Shown here: positions 1-8,745 of the stretch, piece after piece | Position numbering within the stretch: position 1 is the stretch's first letter | How the letters are laid out: every line of letters starts with the position of its first letter | Assembly: GCF_000169095.1 (NCBI RefSeq) | Contig: NZ_AAVU01000007.1 | Span: forward strand, 62,001-126,000 | Length of the DNA stretch: 64,000 nt | Source: Lyngbya sp. PCC 8106 | GTDB lineage: Bacteria > Cyanobacteriota > Cyanobacteriia > Cyanobacteriales > Microcoleaceae | Direction: 5' to 3' | Notes under the pieces: model-generated | Databases searched by the model: none | What the model saw: the letters and a program-made list of their open reading frames with translations, nothing else | What the model was told of the DNA's origin: nothing | Made by a program: the position numbers and the translations under genes

Positions 1-1
1 T

Positions 2-2152
2 TGGGCGGAAAAAACCTTAAAAGAATTAACAAACCGTTATTCGTTAGAAACCGAAGCACAAGCTAATCATAAAAATACCACTCCCTCATCAAAAGATGCG
101 GGTTTTGTTCCCTTTGAACCTCCTCAAAAACAGCCTTCTGTTGACGTAGAACTTAATCAGTTTCGTTCCGAAGTCCCAAAAAATCATCAAACTTCTATCA
201 ACTCATCTAATTCTAATTTACCTAAACTTCCAGAAGAAAATCCTGATTATTCCCAACCCCAAAAAACAATAATCAAAACCGAAGAAATCATCGAAGAAGA
301 ACCCCCCTCAACAGAAGTTCATCAATTCACGTGGAAACAAGCTGAACGCGCGACTCAATGGCGACGTTTAAAACCTTTAAAATTAAACCGATTTTATATA
401 GAACAAGCTTTAACGGTTTTTGCGTTTATTTGGTTTGTACCCAAGTTAATCGAATTTTTGATGGATACGGCAAATAATTTGTTATTGTGGTTGCCGTTTG
501 TTAACCCGATACAACTGTTTTATCGCGATCCAACTCAATTTGTTTATATTAGTTTTGCGGTATTATTTGTGTTGTCGCCTTGGCTATTAGATGGGTTGTT
601 AAAACTGGCTTATGGGATGAAACCTTTACCGATGACGACGTTATTTAAGCACAGCCAAGAAGCCAATCGGATTTTAAGAAGTTATTGTCAACAACGCAAT
701 TGGAAAGTGCCGACACTCAGAGTATTACCCACCGATGCACCCATCGCCATGAGTTACGGGTGTTGGCCGAGATTTGCGAGAATTGTGGTCAGTCAGGGAT
801 TACTTAATCAACTTTCAGAAGATGAAATTGCCGTCATTTATGCCCGAGAAATCGCTTCAATAGGTCAGTGGGATTTTCTCGTGATGACTTTAGTAACAAT
901 GATTATTCAAGTTCCCTATCAGCTTTATTGGCAGTCTGCAAACTGGGTTGAAAACTCATTTGATTTAGTCAATAGACTTCCCCAGTTTATCCCAAATTTT
1001 GTGAAATCAAGCTTATCATTTCTGAGCAAGATTATCAACCCAGTTTTTACCATTGTTTCACCTTTGAGTTATGGGTTATATCGAATTTTGCGTTTACCTA
1101 CATTCTGGATTTCTCGCCGACGAGTCTATTATAGTGATCGGATCGCTTGCAACCTGACTGGAAATCCCAATGGACTGACTCGTGCTATTGTGAAGATAGC
1201 GATGGGAATGGCAACCGAGATACAGCAGCAAGGTACAAGCAGCTTATTAGAAGGATTTGATCTATTGATGCCCGTTAGCTACAAACAAGCAATGATCTTC
1301 AGCAATGTAGCAGCCTATGGTAAGATTGAGTCTCTGCTCAGTTGGGATTTAACAAATCCTGATCGCAAATGGTTGTCCGTCAATAACACGCATCCAGTAA
1401 TTGGCGATCGCTTGTTGATACTCTCTCACTATGCAAGTTTTTGGAAATTGAACACCGAGTTTGATTTATCTGCGGAAAATTCTGCTTCTCTCTCCCCTCT
1501 GTCGAAGCAACACAGTCGTTTGCTGCTGCAAGGGGCGCCTTATTTTGGAATTCCGGCGGGTTTGATGCTAGGAAGTCTATTGTGGTTATTGGGCGGAATT
1601 TTTTCAACTGTGGGGGTATGGCAGTTAGAATGGCTACTTGGGGATTTTTGGATTTTGGCAGGTTGCATTCCCCTCGCTTGCAGTTTAGGGATTTTCATTC
1701 GCATCAATTCATTCTTTCCAGACATTAAACCCGCAACACTATTGCCCAATCCCAATTTGGTGAATCTATTGACTAATCCTAATGCCTTGCCGATTGATAG
1801 TCAACCGCTGCGTCTGGAGGGGAAACTCTTAGGGAGAAAGGGGTTGAGTAATTTAATGGGACAGGATTTGATTTTACAAACCTCGACAGGGGCGATCAAG
1901 CTGCATTACATTCCAGTGTTGACTCCTTTAGCAAACTTTGGCAAGTCAACTCATCCGGTTGATCTAATTGGCAAGTCGATGAATGTAACCGGATGGTGGC
2001 GACGAGGGGCGACTGCTTGGATAGATGTTGAGACAATCGAAACTCAAGATCGTCAAGTAATCTTGACAGCAGGGCATCCCATTTGGTCTACAATCTTAGC
2101 TTGCGCTCTCACTTTTTGGGGAGCTTATATGATTTCTCAGGGAGGATTCTAA
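2..2152 (+). CDS. M48-family peptidase-like membrane protein, 5' end outside window; zinc site lost
   Basis: The frame is open from base 2, so the gene begins upstream and 716 residues of it are visible. The first ~110 visible residues are hydrophilic and Pro/Glu/Ser-rich, a linker. The rest has the layout of cyanobacterial M48 (HtpX/Ste24-like) proteins: two hydrophobic segments, a region with VLPTDAPIAMSYG and ARIVVSQGLL, further membrane segments and a C-terminal domain. Where M48 enzymes carry HExxH this protein reads R-E-I-A-S (bases 845-859), and the downstream E-x-x-x-D zinc ligand reads V-Y-Y-S-D. All three expected zinc ligands therefore look absent. The fold assignment is fairly safe. 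Catalytic activity is doubtful, so it may be a structural or regulatory pseudo-protease. The TAA is followed by a long gap with no obvious terminator. Confidence 0.75.
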   Translation, partial: WAEKTLKELTNRYSLETEAQANHKNTTPSSKDAGFVPFEPPQKQPSVDVELNQFRSEVPKNHQTSINSSNSNLPKLPEENPDYSQPQKTIIKTEEIIEEEPPSTEVHQFTWKQAERATQWRRLKPLKLNRFYIEQALTVFAFIWFVPKLIEFLMDTANNLLLWLPFVNPIQLFYRDPTQFVYISFAVLFVLSPWLLDGLLKLAYGMKPLPMTTLFKHSQEANRILRSYCQQRNWKVPTLRVLPTDAPIAMSYGCWPRFARIVVSQGLLNQLSEDEIAVIYAREIASIGQWDFLVMTLVTMIIQVPYQLYWQSANWVENSFDLVNRLPQFIPNFVKSSLSFLSKIINPVFTIVSPLSYGLYRILRLPTFWISRRRVYYSDRIACNLTGNPNGLTRAIVKIAMGMATEIQQQGTSSLLEGFDLLMPVSYKQAMIFSNVAAYGKIESLLSWDLTNPDRKWLSVNNTHPVIGDRLLILSHYASFWKLNTEFDLSAENSASLSPLSKQHSRLLLQGAPYFGIPAGLMLGSLLWLLGGIFSTVGVWQLEWLLGDFWILAGCIPLACSLGIFIRINSFFPDIKPATLLPNPNLVNLLTNPNALPIDSQPLRLEGKLLGRKGLSNLMGQDLILQTSTGAIKLHYIPVLTPLANFGKSTHPVDLIGKSMNVTGWWRRGATAWIDVETIETQDRQVILTAGHPIWSTILACALTFWGAYMISQGGF

Positions 2153-2936
2153 GTTTTTGTAAGTTTTAAGAATGTTAGATTTGCATTTTGCTCAACTCAG
2201 TGTTACATTTGTTTACAAACCTTTAATAGTGGATTCACCTGTTGGGTATGTCAAAGGAAGGCTTCAATCAATTGGAAGAAAGATCCGTGAAGACATTCCT
2301 GTTACAATCAGAAAAATTTGAACAACTTACTAGAAATATGCTCGCAGCTATGATATCTTAGAAAATGGCTTGAAATTATCCGGTTAGGAATAATAGAGAG
2401 CAGAGTTTTATAACTGTGTTGCTGTTTTTTAGTGAACAGGTATCTGATCAAACGACTTTTTCTCCAAATGTTCTATTTTGTACCATTGGGTGTACTAAAC
2501 TTGAATAGGCGTTACATCAACAGGAAGCTGAAATCCATTGATATTAGTTTTATAGTCTGGGTTCCAAGTGTTTTCATCGACACCCAAAGGAATAGAAAGT
2601 GTATACGGTAGTAAGTTATTGAGAAATGACCGGAAGTTTACAAAGCAGCCTAACAAATTATAGTTTTCTGCATCAGCAAATCAAGGTGGAGAAGAAGTTA
2701 CAAAGTCACCCGGTGAGTTGGCGTAGACAAAGAAAAAGTTGTCAATTTTTTTGCGACTCAGAGCAAAAAGACTCTCCCCTTCGAGAGTATTGTTCAATAC
2801 CAGATGTTTTTTATTTAGAAAAGAGCAGTCGTAGATTTCTCCGGCGTCAATTGACGGAGGCGGTACACGACCGTTTTTCATGCAATGCTAAGTTTTCTAG
2901 CTAGCTCATTTTAGTTAATAATTGGAGGCTTTACTC
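2153..2936. other. Intergenic gap between the M48-like gene and the RRM gene
   Basis: Apart from the broken minus-strand frame listed separately, I see only a 37-codon open stretch at 2248-2361 with no recognisable family and no clear ribosome site, and a perfect 12-base palindrome CGTCAATTGACG at 2845-2856 in the presumed leader of the RNA-binding protein gene. The leader could be long, as is common for cyanobacterial RRM genes, but no promoter could be assigned. Confidence 0.4.
2495..2881 (-). pseudogene. Possible broken small gene, in-frame TGA, unknown family
   Basis: On the minus strand a 66-codon frame starts at ATG 2881 and stops at TGA 2681-2683. The same frame then stays open for 61 more codons to TAG 2495-2497. 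Both halves read like real protein: the first has RVPPPSIDAGEIYDCSF, the second has PYTLSIPLGVDENTWNPDY. The composite would be about 128 residues. I do not recognise the family. There is no clear Shine-Dalgarno, and it lies antisense to the leader of the RRM gene, so it may be a remnant or a chance frame. Confidence 0.3.
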
Positions 2937-3410
2937 ATGCCAGTTCGTCTTTATGTCGGAAATCTTCCCAAAGAACTCGAGCGCAAAGAATTGCAGGACG
3001 TTTTTGTCGAGGAAGGAGATAGTGTCTCAGCCAAAGTCATTACAGATCGTAAGACTGGAAAATGTCGAGGCTTTGGTTTTGTGACAGTACAAACCGATGA
3101 AATAGCCGATCAAATTGTTGAAAAATACAACGGCTTCATGTTCAAGGAAAATCCCCTCAAAATCGAAAAAGCCTTACCCCGTAAAAAAGGCAAAAGTGAC
3201 AAACCCGAAGGTGCATCCGAAGAAGAATCTCGTCCTGCGGCTAAAACTTCCGGTGCTGGGAAGAAGAAAAAATCAAATCGAGGAGGGAATACATCTTCGA
3301 GTTCTTCAAGCAGTTCATCAGGTTCTAGCGACTCTGTTCAACCCGATCCGCGTTGGGCCGATCAGCTAGAGAAACTCAAAGAAATGCTCAACGCTCAAAC
3401 CACCAATTAA
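2937..3410 (+). CDS. rbp: RRM-domain RNA-binding protein (Rbp family)
   Basis: A 157-residue protein with one N-terminal RRM at about residues 2-80: RNP2 is LYVGNL and RNP1 is RGFGFVTV. The remainder is a Lys-rich stretch, then a Gly/Ser run (about residues 110-138), ending in a short amphipathic segment with DPRWADQLEKL. Cyanobacterial Rbp proteins bind single-stranded RNA and are often cold-induced; some help target mRNAs to thylakoid membranes. The tail here is longer and more basic than in the short glycine-rich Rbps. ATG 2937 is chosen over an in-frame TTG at 2922 because GGAG at 2924-2927 sits at the right distance upstream. It is followed by a strong hairpin and converges with crtB. 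Confidence 0.9.
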   Translation: MPVRLYVGNLPKELERKELQDVFVEEGDSVSAKVITDRKTGKCRGFGFVTVQTDEIADQIVEKYNGFMFKENPLKIEKALPRKKGKSDKPEGASEEESRPAAKTSGAGKKKKSNRGGNTSSSSSSSSSGSSDSVQPDPRWADQLEKLKEMLNAQTTN

Positions 3411-3441
3411 AATCCCGAGTTTTTATTTTCTGATAAGACAA

Positions 3442-3477
3442 AACCCGCCAGAATTAATTTTCGGCGGGTTATTTAAT
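3442..3477. terminator. Intrinsic terminator between rbp and crtB
   Basis: AACCCGCC (3442-3449) pairs with GGCGGGTT (3463-3470), an 8-bp stem with a 13-base loop followed by an AT-rich run. It sits between two converging genes and may act on both strands. Confidence 0.7.
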
Positions 3478-3508
3478 TCAATTCGGAGTGGGATCAACCG
3501 GTTCAAAA

Positions 3509-4438
3509 TTACAAGACCTTCGATCTCAAAAGCGCAACAGGTAAACAAAGCAACTTACGCCGAGTCGGAACATAGGCTCGTTTGCTAAAAACATCGTACT
3601 GGTTGCGCTCAATTTCATTCAGAATCTTGCTGTAGAGAAGCAATGCTGACCAAACCGGCCAGCGAATATCAGGACTCAAGGCACGAATTCCGCACTCGGC
3701 TAGAGTGTAATATTTACGCGCTCGCTGAATTTGAAAGCGCATTAGTTCTCGCCAGCGATCATCGACAACTCCGTTCAATAAATCGTCTTGGGTGTAGTTG
3801 AACAAGGCTAACTCTTCTAGAGGAAGATAAATACGACCTCGGCGAGCATCCTCACCCACATCTCGGAGAATGTTCGTCAGTTGATTTGCAATTCCAAGAG
3901 CGATCGCTTTATCTGTCGGGATATCAAAACCTTGTTCTTGATCCCAGGGAGCCTTTTGGCCAGATTGGGCAACACCCATCACAGCCATAGACATCAACCC
4001 AACTGTACCCGCCACCCGATAGCAGTACAGTTTCAACTCTTCAAAGGTTTCATATCGACTGCGGTACAGATCCATACGTTGACCCGCAATCATATCTCGA
4101 AACGGCTGAATATCTAGAGGAAACTGGCTGAGAGTATCCACTAGAGCCACGTCTTCATCATCAATGGGATCTCCTGCAAAAATAGATTCGAGGTGTTTTT
4201 CCCAATGATCCAAAGTTTCAGCCGTTGTTGAACTCGCTAATGGCCCATCAACCCATTCATCGGTACGGCGACACCAGACATAAATTGCCCAGATCGCCCG
4301 ACGTTTGGCGAATGGCATAAGCTGAGTTCCCATATAGAAAGTTTTGGAATACTCCGCAGTAATCTGACGACAGAGTTCGTAGGAGTCTTCCAAGGAAGCC
4401 AGAGTTCTCATCCGGAGGGACTTAGACAGTTGTAGCAT
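3509..4438 (-). CDS. crtB: Phytoene synthase
   Basis: A 309-residue trans-isoprenyl diphosphate synthase of the squalene/phytoene synthase family, condensing two geranylgeranyl diphosphates into phytoene, the first committed step of carotenoid synthesis. The first Asp-rich motif is visible in CRRTDEWVDG (about residues 56-65), the second in DVGEDARRGRIYLP; both bind Mg-diphosphate. YSKTFYMGT near the N-terminus is typical. Length is normal for cyanobacteria. It lies 44 bp downstream of crtP on the same strand, the classic pds-psy operon order. The start is ATG 4438; a downstream Met (about residue 10) is possible but gives a shorter N-terminus than usual. Confidence 0.95.
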   Translation of the reverse strand: MLQLSKSLRMRTLASLEDSYELCRQITAEYSKTFYMGTQLMPFAKRRAIWAIYVWCRRTDEWVDGPLASSTTAETLDHWEKHLESIFAGDPIDDEDVALVDTLSQFPLDIQPFRDMIAGQRMDLYRSRYETFEELKLYCYRVAGTVGLMSMAVMGVAQSGQKAPWDQEQGFDIPTDKAIALGIANQLTNILRDVGEDARRGRIYLPLEELALFNYTQDDLLNGVVDDRWRELMRFQIQRARKYYTLAECGIRALSPDIRWPVWSALLLYSKILNEIERNQYDVFSKRAYVPTRRKLLCLPVALLRSKVL

Positions 4439-4482
4439 TCGTCGTTTTTCTGCTCTGTCGCTATCAGCCGTAAATCGGTTGG

Positions 4483-5937
4483 TTATTGCGTAACAGGGGT
4501 GCGGGGTTGGGAATTGACAGTGGGTGAACTTCCATCAAGAGTAGAATCAACCACAGCAGCCTGGGCTTGCTTATCAATTAAGGCTGAGTCCTGACTAATA
4601 GCTTGCGCTGTTAGTTTACCAGAAAGTACAGCACCTTCCATACTACCCAGATATCGTTGCATCGTATAATCCCCAGTTAAAAAGAAATTGGGAATCGGTG
4701 TGACTTGAGACGGACGACAAGCCTGAGCGCCTGGAATGGCTTTATACACCGAACGAGGCGTTTTCACCACATGAGACTTCAACAACTTCGCCTGATGAGG
4801 AATTTGTTCCGGAAATAATTTTTCCAATTCGGCCATCGTTATTGCGACAATCTCCTCATCGGACTTGGCGATCCAGTCTTTAGCAGGAGCTAAAACCAAC
4901 TCTAACATTGAACGATCAGGGTCAGAATAAGCCTTGCAAGTATTACTCATATCTGCATACACACTCAGAAGTGGCGATCGCGAAAACAGCAGATGATCAA
5001 TATCAGTCAGCTTGCGATCAAACCACAGATGCACGTTAATCACCGGAACGCCCTCTAAACCCTCTAGCTTTTGAAAATAATCCAATTGCTGCCAAGGTTC
5101 AGGTAACATCAACTTCAGCGGATCAACTGGCATCGCCGAAACATAAGCATCGGCTGTCAGTATCTCGTCTGATCCGCCCACCTGAAAGCCACTGATGCTA
5201 GTATCGGCATTCAATAAAAACTTTCTAATCGGTGAGTTGAGTCGGACTTCTCCCCCTCGTTCCGTAATATAATCTACAATCGGCTGACAAAGGCGCTCTG
5301 TGGGTGAACCATCCAAAAACGCCATCTTTGAGCCATTTTTCTCTTGTAGAAAGCGGTTGAGAGCCGTCAGAATAATGGTTGCTGAAATCTCATCCGGGTT
5401 AATAAAGTTAAGAGCTTTTGACATAGCGATAAACACTTCCTTCTCAACCCGAGGCGGAACATTTTGCTGTTCTAGCCACTGGGAAAAGGAATATTTATCC
5501 ATCTGCTCAACATAGTTTTGCCCCTGAATCATCGCCGGAATCAATCCCAAACCAAACCGGATCTTCTCCGGCCAAGTGAGCATATCATTATTACGCAGGA
5601 TCGCTATAACTCCATTAATCGGAGCAGGCAGATCGGGAAAATCGAACCGAGAATAGGTGCCTGGCTTTTCCGGCTGATTAAAAATCATTGTGTGTTCTTT
5701 CCATTGCAGCCGATCCTCGATCCCGAGTTCTTTAAAAAGCTGCAACATATTTGGATAGGCACCGAAAAAAATGTGCAAACCCGTTTCGTACCAGTCCCCG
5801 TCTTCGTCTTTCCATGCAGCCACCTTGCCACCCAATACATCTCGTCGTTCTAAAAGAATGGGCGTATGACCCAAATCCGTGAGATATTTGGCACAAGATA
5901 AGCCTGCTAAACCTGCTCCGGCGATCGCAACTCGCAT
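4483..5937 (-). CDS. crtP: 15-cis-phytoene desaturase, plant/cyanobacterial type
   Basis: A 484-residue FAD-dependent desaturase that converts phytoene to zeta-carotene at the membrane, using plastoquinone as acceptor. The N-terminal dinucleotide-binding signature is AIAGAGLAGLSCAKYL, followed by LLERRDVLGGKVAAW and the YETGLHIFFGAYPNM block conserved in PDS enzymes. The C-terminal FAD region FFLTGDYTMQRYLGSMEGA is intact. The last ~35 residues are a variable Gln/Ser/Thr-rich tail. It is the first gene of the crtP-crtB unit, transcribed away from the repeat tract at 6.0-6.6 kb. Substrate and pathway follow from the family; everything expected is present. Confidence 0.95.
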   Translation of the reverse strand: MRVAIAGAGLAGLSCAKYLTDLGHTPILLERRDVLGGKVAAWKDEDGDWYETGLHIFFGAYPNMLQLFKELGIEDRLQWKEHTMIFNQPEKPGTYSRFDFPDLPAPINGVIAILRNNDMLTWPEKIRFGLGLIPAMIQGQNYVEQMDKYSFSQWLEQQNVPPRVEKEVFIAMSKALNFINPDEISATIILTALNRFLQEKNGSKMAFLDGSPTERLCQPIVDYITERGGEVRLNSPIRKFLLNADTSISGFQVGGSDEILTADAYVSAMPVDPLKLMLPEPWQQLDYFQKLEGLEGVPVINVHLWFDRKLTDIDHLLFSRSPLLSVYADMSNTCKAYSDPDRSMLELVLAPAKDWIAKSDEEIVAITMAELEKLFPEQIPHQAKLLKSHVVKTPRSVYKAIPGAQACRPSQVTPIPNFFLTGDYTMQRYLGSMEGAVLSGKLTAQAISQDSALIDKQAQAAVVDSTLDGSSPTVNSQPRTPVTQ

Positions 5938-6677
5938 TGATAACCTTATAGTCTATGTGCTTGTGTTTTGTTCTCATTATACTTTACATCTTGTTACATT
6001 CAAGGTGTAGATTTATTTGAAGTTCAGAAGTTGGGAAAATAGGAAGGTGGAGAGATGGGGAGATGGGGAGATGGGGAGATGGGGAGATGGGGAGGTGGAG
6101 AGATGGGGAGATGGGGAGATGGGGAGATGGGGAGATGGGGAGATGGGGAGGTGGCGAGATGGGGAGATGGGGAGATGGGGAGATGGGGAGTTGGGGAGAT
6201 GGGGAGATGGGGAGGTGGAGAGATGGGGAGATGGGGAGATGGGGAGATGGAGAGATGGGGAGATGGGGAGATGGGGAGATGGGGAGATGGGGAGATGGGG
6301 AGGTGGAGAGATGGGGAGATGGGGAGATGGGGAGTTGGGGAGTTGGGGAGATGGGGAGATGGGGAGGTGGGGAGGTGGAGAGATGGGGAGATGGGGAGAT
6401 GGAGAGATGGGGAGATGGGGAGATGGGGAGATGGGGAGATGGGGAGATGGGGAGGTGGAGAGATGGGGAGATGGGGAGATGGGGAGGTGGGGAGTTGGGG
6501 AGATGGGGAGATGGGGAGGTGGGGAGGTGGAGAGATGGGGAGATGGGGAGATGGGGAGAAAGAAGTCGTGATGTCAGTCGTCAGAAGTTTAGAATTGCCT
6601 TTTGCCTTACTTGACACGATAAAATAGATGATCGGACAACCAAGCCAAATCGAAGCACATAAGGAGAAAACCAACGC
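5938..6677. other. Intergenic region between divergent crtP and dnaK, mostly repeat
   Basis: About 70% of this gap is the 8-bp tandem repeat listed separately. The remaining ~100 bp next to crtP and ~120 bp next to dnaK must hold both promoters. On the dnaK side AAGGAG at 6661-6666 is the ribosome site; a TTGACA lies at 6611-6616 without a convincing -10 partner. Confidence 0.5.
6045..6558 (+). repeat. Tandem 8-bp repeat (GGGGAGAT)n, about 64 copies
   Basis: An almost uninterrupted array of the octamer GGGGAGAT with a few recurring variants (GGAGAGAT, GGGGAGGT, GGGGAGTT, one GGCGAGAT). One strand is nearly pure purine and G-rich. Because 8 is not a multiple of 3 and the unit has no stop in any plus frame, all three plus frames and one minus frame look open (MGRWGDGE-type repeats). 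These are artefacts, not genes. The tract separates the divergent crtP and dnaK promoters. Variants cluster in patches, consistent with slippage or unequal exchange. Confidence 0.97.
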
Positions 6678-8678
6678 ATGGGTAGAGTAGTCGGCATTGA
6701 CCTGGGGACAACCAACTCTGTGGTCGCTGTCATGGAGGCCGGAAAACCTATCGTGATCGCTAATTCTGAAGGAATGCGGACAACCCCATCCGTCGTTGGT
6801 TTTACCCGAGAAGGGGAACGTATCGTTGGACAAATGGCCAGACGACAAGCCATTTTAGATCCACAAAACACCTATTTTGGGGTGAAGCGACTCATGGGGA
6901 ATAAATACACTGATCTCAACCCCGCCTCCAAACGAGTTCCTTATACCGTTCGTCGTGATGAAGTCGGCAATGTCAGAATTCGTTGTCCTCGCTTGAAAAA
7001 AGACTTTGCACCCGAAGAAATCTCAGCAATGGTCTTGCGAAAGTTAGCCGAAGAGGCCACCCGTTATCTCGGCGAAGAAGTCACCGGGGCTGTGATTACC
7101 GTTCCCGCCTACTTTAACGACTCCCAACGCCAAGCCACCCGTGATGCTGGACGAATTGCTGGACTCGATGTTAAACGCATCCTCAACGAACCGACTGCCG
7201 CCTCTCTTGCCTATGGCATGGAAAAACGCGAATATGAAACCATACTCGTCTTTGACTTAGGTGGAGGCACCTTTGACGTTTCCATCCTCGAAGTTGGCGA
7301 TGGCGTCTTTGAAGTCAAAGCAACCAGTGGCGACACTCAACTCGGAGGAAATGACTTTGACCAAAAAATCGTCGATTGGTTAGCCGATCAATTTCTCGAA
7401 CAAGAAGGAGTCGATCTCAGACGCAACCGCCAATCCCTACAACGGTTGACTGAGGCTGCCGAAAAAGCCAAAATTGAACTTTCAGGGGTCGGTGTCACCG
7501 AAATCAACCTACCGTTTATTACCGCCACTGAAGAAGGGCCGAAACATCTCGACTATCGACTCAGTAGAGGCGAATTTGAAGGATTATGTGCTGACTTGGT
7601 TCAACGCCTACGTCGTCCGATCAAACGCGCTTTAGCTGATGCCAATCTCAGTCCAGATCGGATTGATGAAGTCGTATTAGTCGGCGGATCAACCCGAATG
7701 CCGATGGTGCAACAAGTGGTTTACAGTCTCATTGATCGCGAACCCAATCAAGGCGTTAACCCCGATGAAGTCGTAGCAGTCGGCGCTGCCATTCAAGCCG
7801 GAATTTTAGCCGGAGAAGTGCGAGATATCTTGTTATTAGATGTCACCCCTCTATCTATTGGGTTAGAAACTATTGGCGGGGTGATGAAAAAACTCATCCC
7901 TCGTAATACCACTATTCCTGTGCGACGTTCAGATATTTTCTCCACCTCGGAAAATAACCAAACTTTAGTCGAAATCCATATCTTACAAGGAGAACGAGAA
8001 TTAGCCAGCGATAACAAATCCTTGGGTAAATTTAAACTCACCGGAATTCCGCCCGCCCCAAGAGGTGTTCCTCAAGTACAGGTATCTTTTGATATCGATG
8101 CGAATGGAATCTTACTCGTGACAGCCCTCGATAAAACCACTGGACGAGAACAAAGTGTCACCATTCAAGGCGCATCCACTCTCTCTCAAGAAGAAGTCAA
8201 CCGCATGATCCAAGAAGCGGAACAATTTGCCGATCAAGACCGACTCCAACGGGAACGAGTCGAAAAACGCAACCGCGCCCAAGCCTTGACTTATCAAGCA
8301 GAACGACAACTACGAGAAGTCGCCTTAGACTACGGAATGCAATTTGCCCAACGTCAGCGAGGACGCATTGAAACCTTAATTCGGGCTTTGCGTGATAGCC
8401 TGGAACGAGATGATGATCGCGGCATTGATCAAGTTGGGGCGGACTTACAAGATGCCCTGTATGAAATCAATCGAGAAGTGTCTGCAATGGGTGCTGAGGA
8501 CGAAGATGATTTGTTTGGTTCGATCCGACGAACATTTTCAGGGAGCGATCGCCGTCGGGAAGAACGATATGACTACCGCGACTATCCGCCTCGTTCAGAA
8601 CCTTTAGAACCAGGTCGAACCCCCAAACGTTACTACCAAAGTGATGACTGGGATGAAGAAGAGGATGATTGGCTCTAA
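6678..8678 (+). CDS. dnaK: Molecular chaperone DnaK (DnaK3-like)
   Basis: A 666-residue Hsp70. The ATPase domain (about 1-385) begins VVGIDLGTTNSVVAVMEAG and contains IVTVPAYFNDSQR-type and FDLGGGTFDVS phosphate motifs. The substrate-binding domain follows (DVTPLSIGLET), then the helical lid. The last ~65 residues are a charged extension rich in Arg, Tyr, Asp and Glu, ending DEEEDDWL. Cyanobacteria carry several DnaKs. The extension, together with a dnaJ immediately downstream, fits DnaK3, which is reported to associate with thylakoid membranes and be essential. DnaK2 usually ends in a DDVIDA-type tail, which is absent here. The ribosome site AAGGAG lies 11 bp before ATG 6678. Confidence 0.9.
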   Translation: MGRVVGIDLGTTNSVVAVMEAGKPIVIANSEGMRTTPSVVGFTREGERIVGQMARRQAILDPQNTYFGVKRLMGNKYTDLNPASKRVPYTVRRDEVGNVRIRCPRLKKDFAPEEISAMVLRKLAEEATRYLGEEVTGAVITVPAYFNDSQRQATRDAGRIAGLDVKRILNEPTAASLAYGMEKREYETILVFDLGGGTFDVSILEVGDGVFEVKATSGDTQLGGNDFDQKIVDWLADQFLEQEGVDLRRNRQSLQRLTEAAEKAKIELSGVGVTEINLPFITATEEGPKHLDYRLSRGEFEGLCADLVQRLRRPIKRALADANLSPDRIDEVVLVGGSTRMPMVQQVVYSLIDREPNQGVNPDEVVAVGAAIQAGILAGEVRDILLLDVTPLSIGLETIGGVMKKLIPRNTTIPVRRSDIFSTSENNQTLVEIHILQGERELASDNKSLGKFKLTGIPPAPRGVPQVQVSFDIDANGILLVTALDKTTGREQSVTIQGASTLSQEEVNRMIQEAEQFADQDRLQRERVEKRNRAQALTYQAERQLREVALDYGMQFAQRQRGRIETLIRALRDSLERDDDRGIDQVGADLQDALYEINREVSAMGAEDEDDLFGSIRRTFSGSDRRREERYDYRDYPPRSEPLEPGRTPKRYYQSDDWDEEEDDWL

Positions 8679-8745
8679 AATTTTTCAGAGGAATAAATTC
8701 GGTCGATACTCTCAACTTAAAACGCAAAACTCAATCAACCCAATC

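Noticed and set aside
2626..2904. 92-residue plus-strand frame
   Set aside because: It overlaps the better minus-strand composite and the RRM leader; no motif, composition unlike its neighbours.
6045..6558. Possible CRISPR array
   Set aside because: The unit is 8 bp with no spacers and no cas genes nearby.
6017..6627. Overlapping long open frames (MGRWGDGE-type) on both strands
   Set aside because: They are by-products of the 8-bp repeat, which has no stop in several frames; not proteins.
8641..8745. Upstream start for dnaJ giving 35 extra residues
   Set aside because: The extra part overlaps the dnaK end and lacks J-protein character; ATG 8746 starts directly at the J domain.
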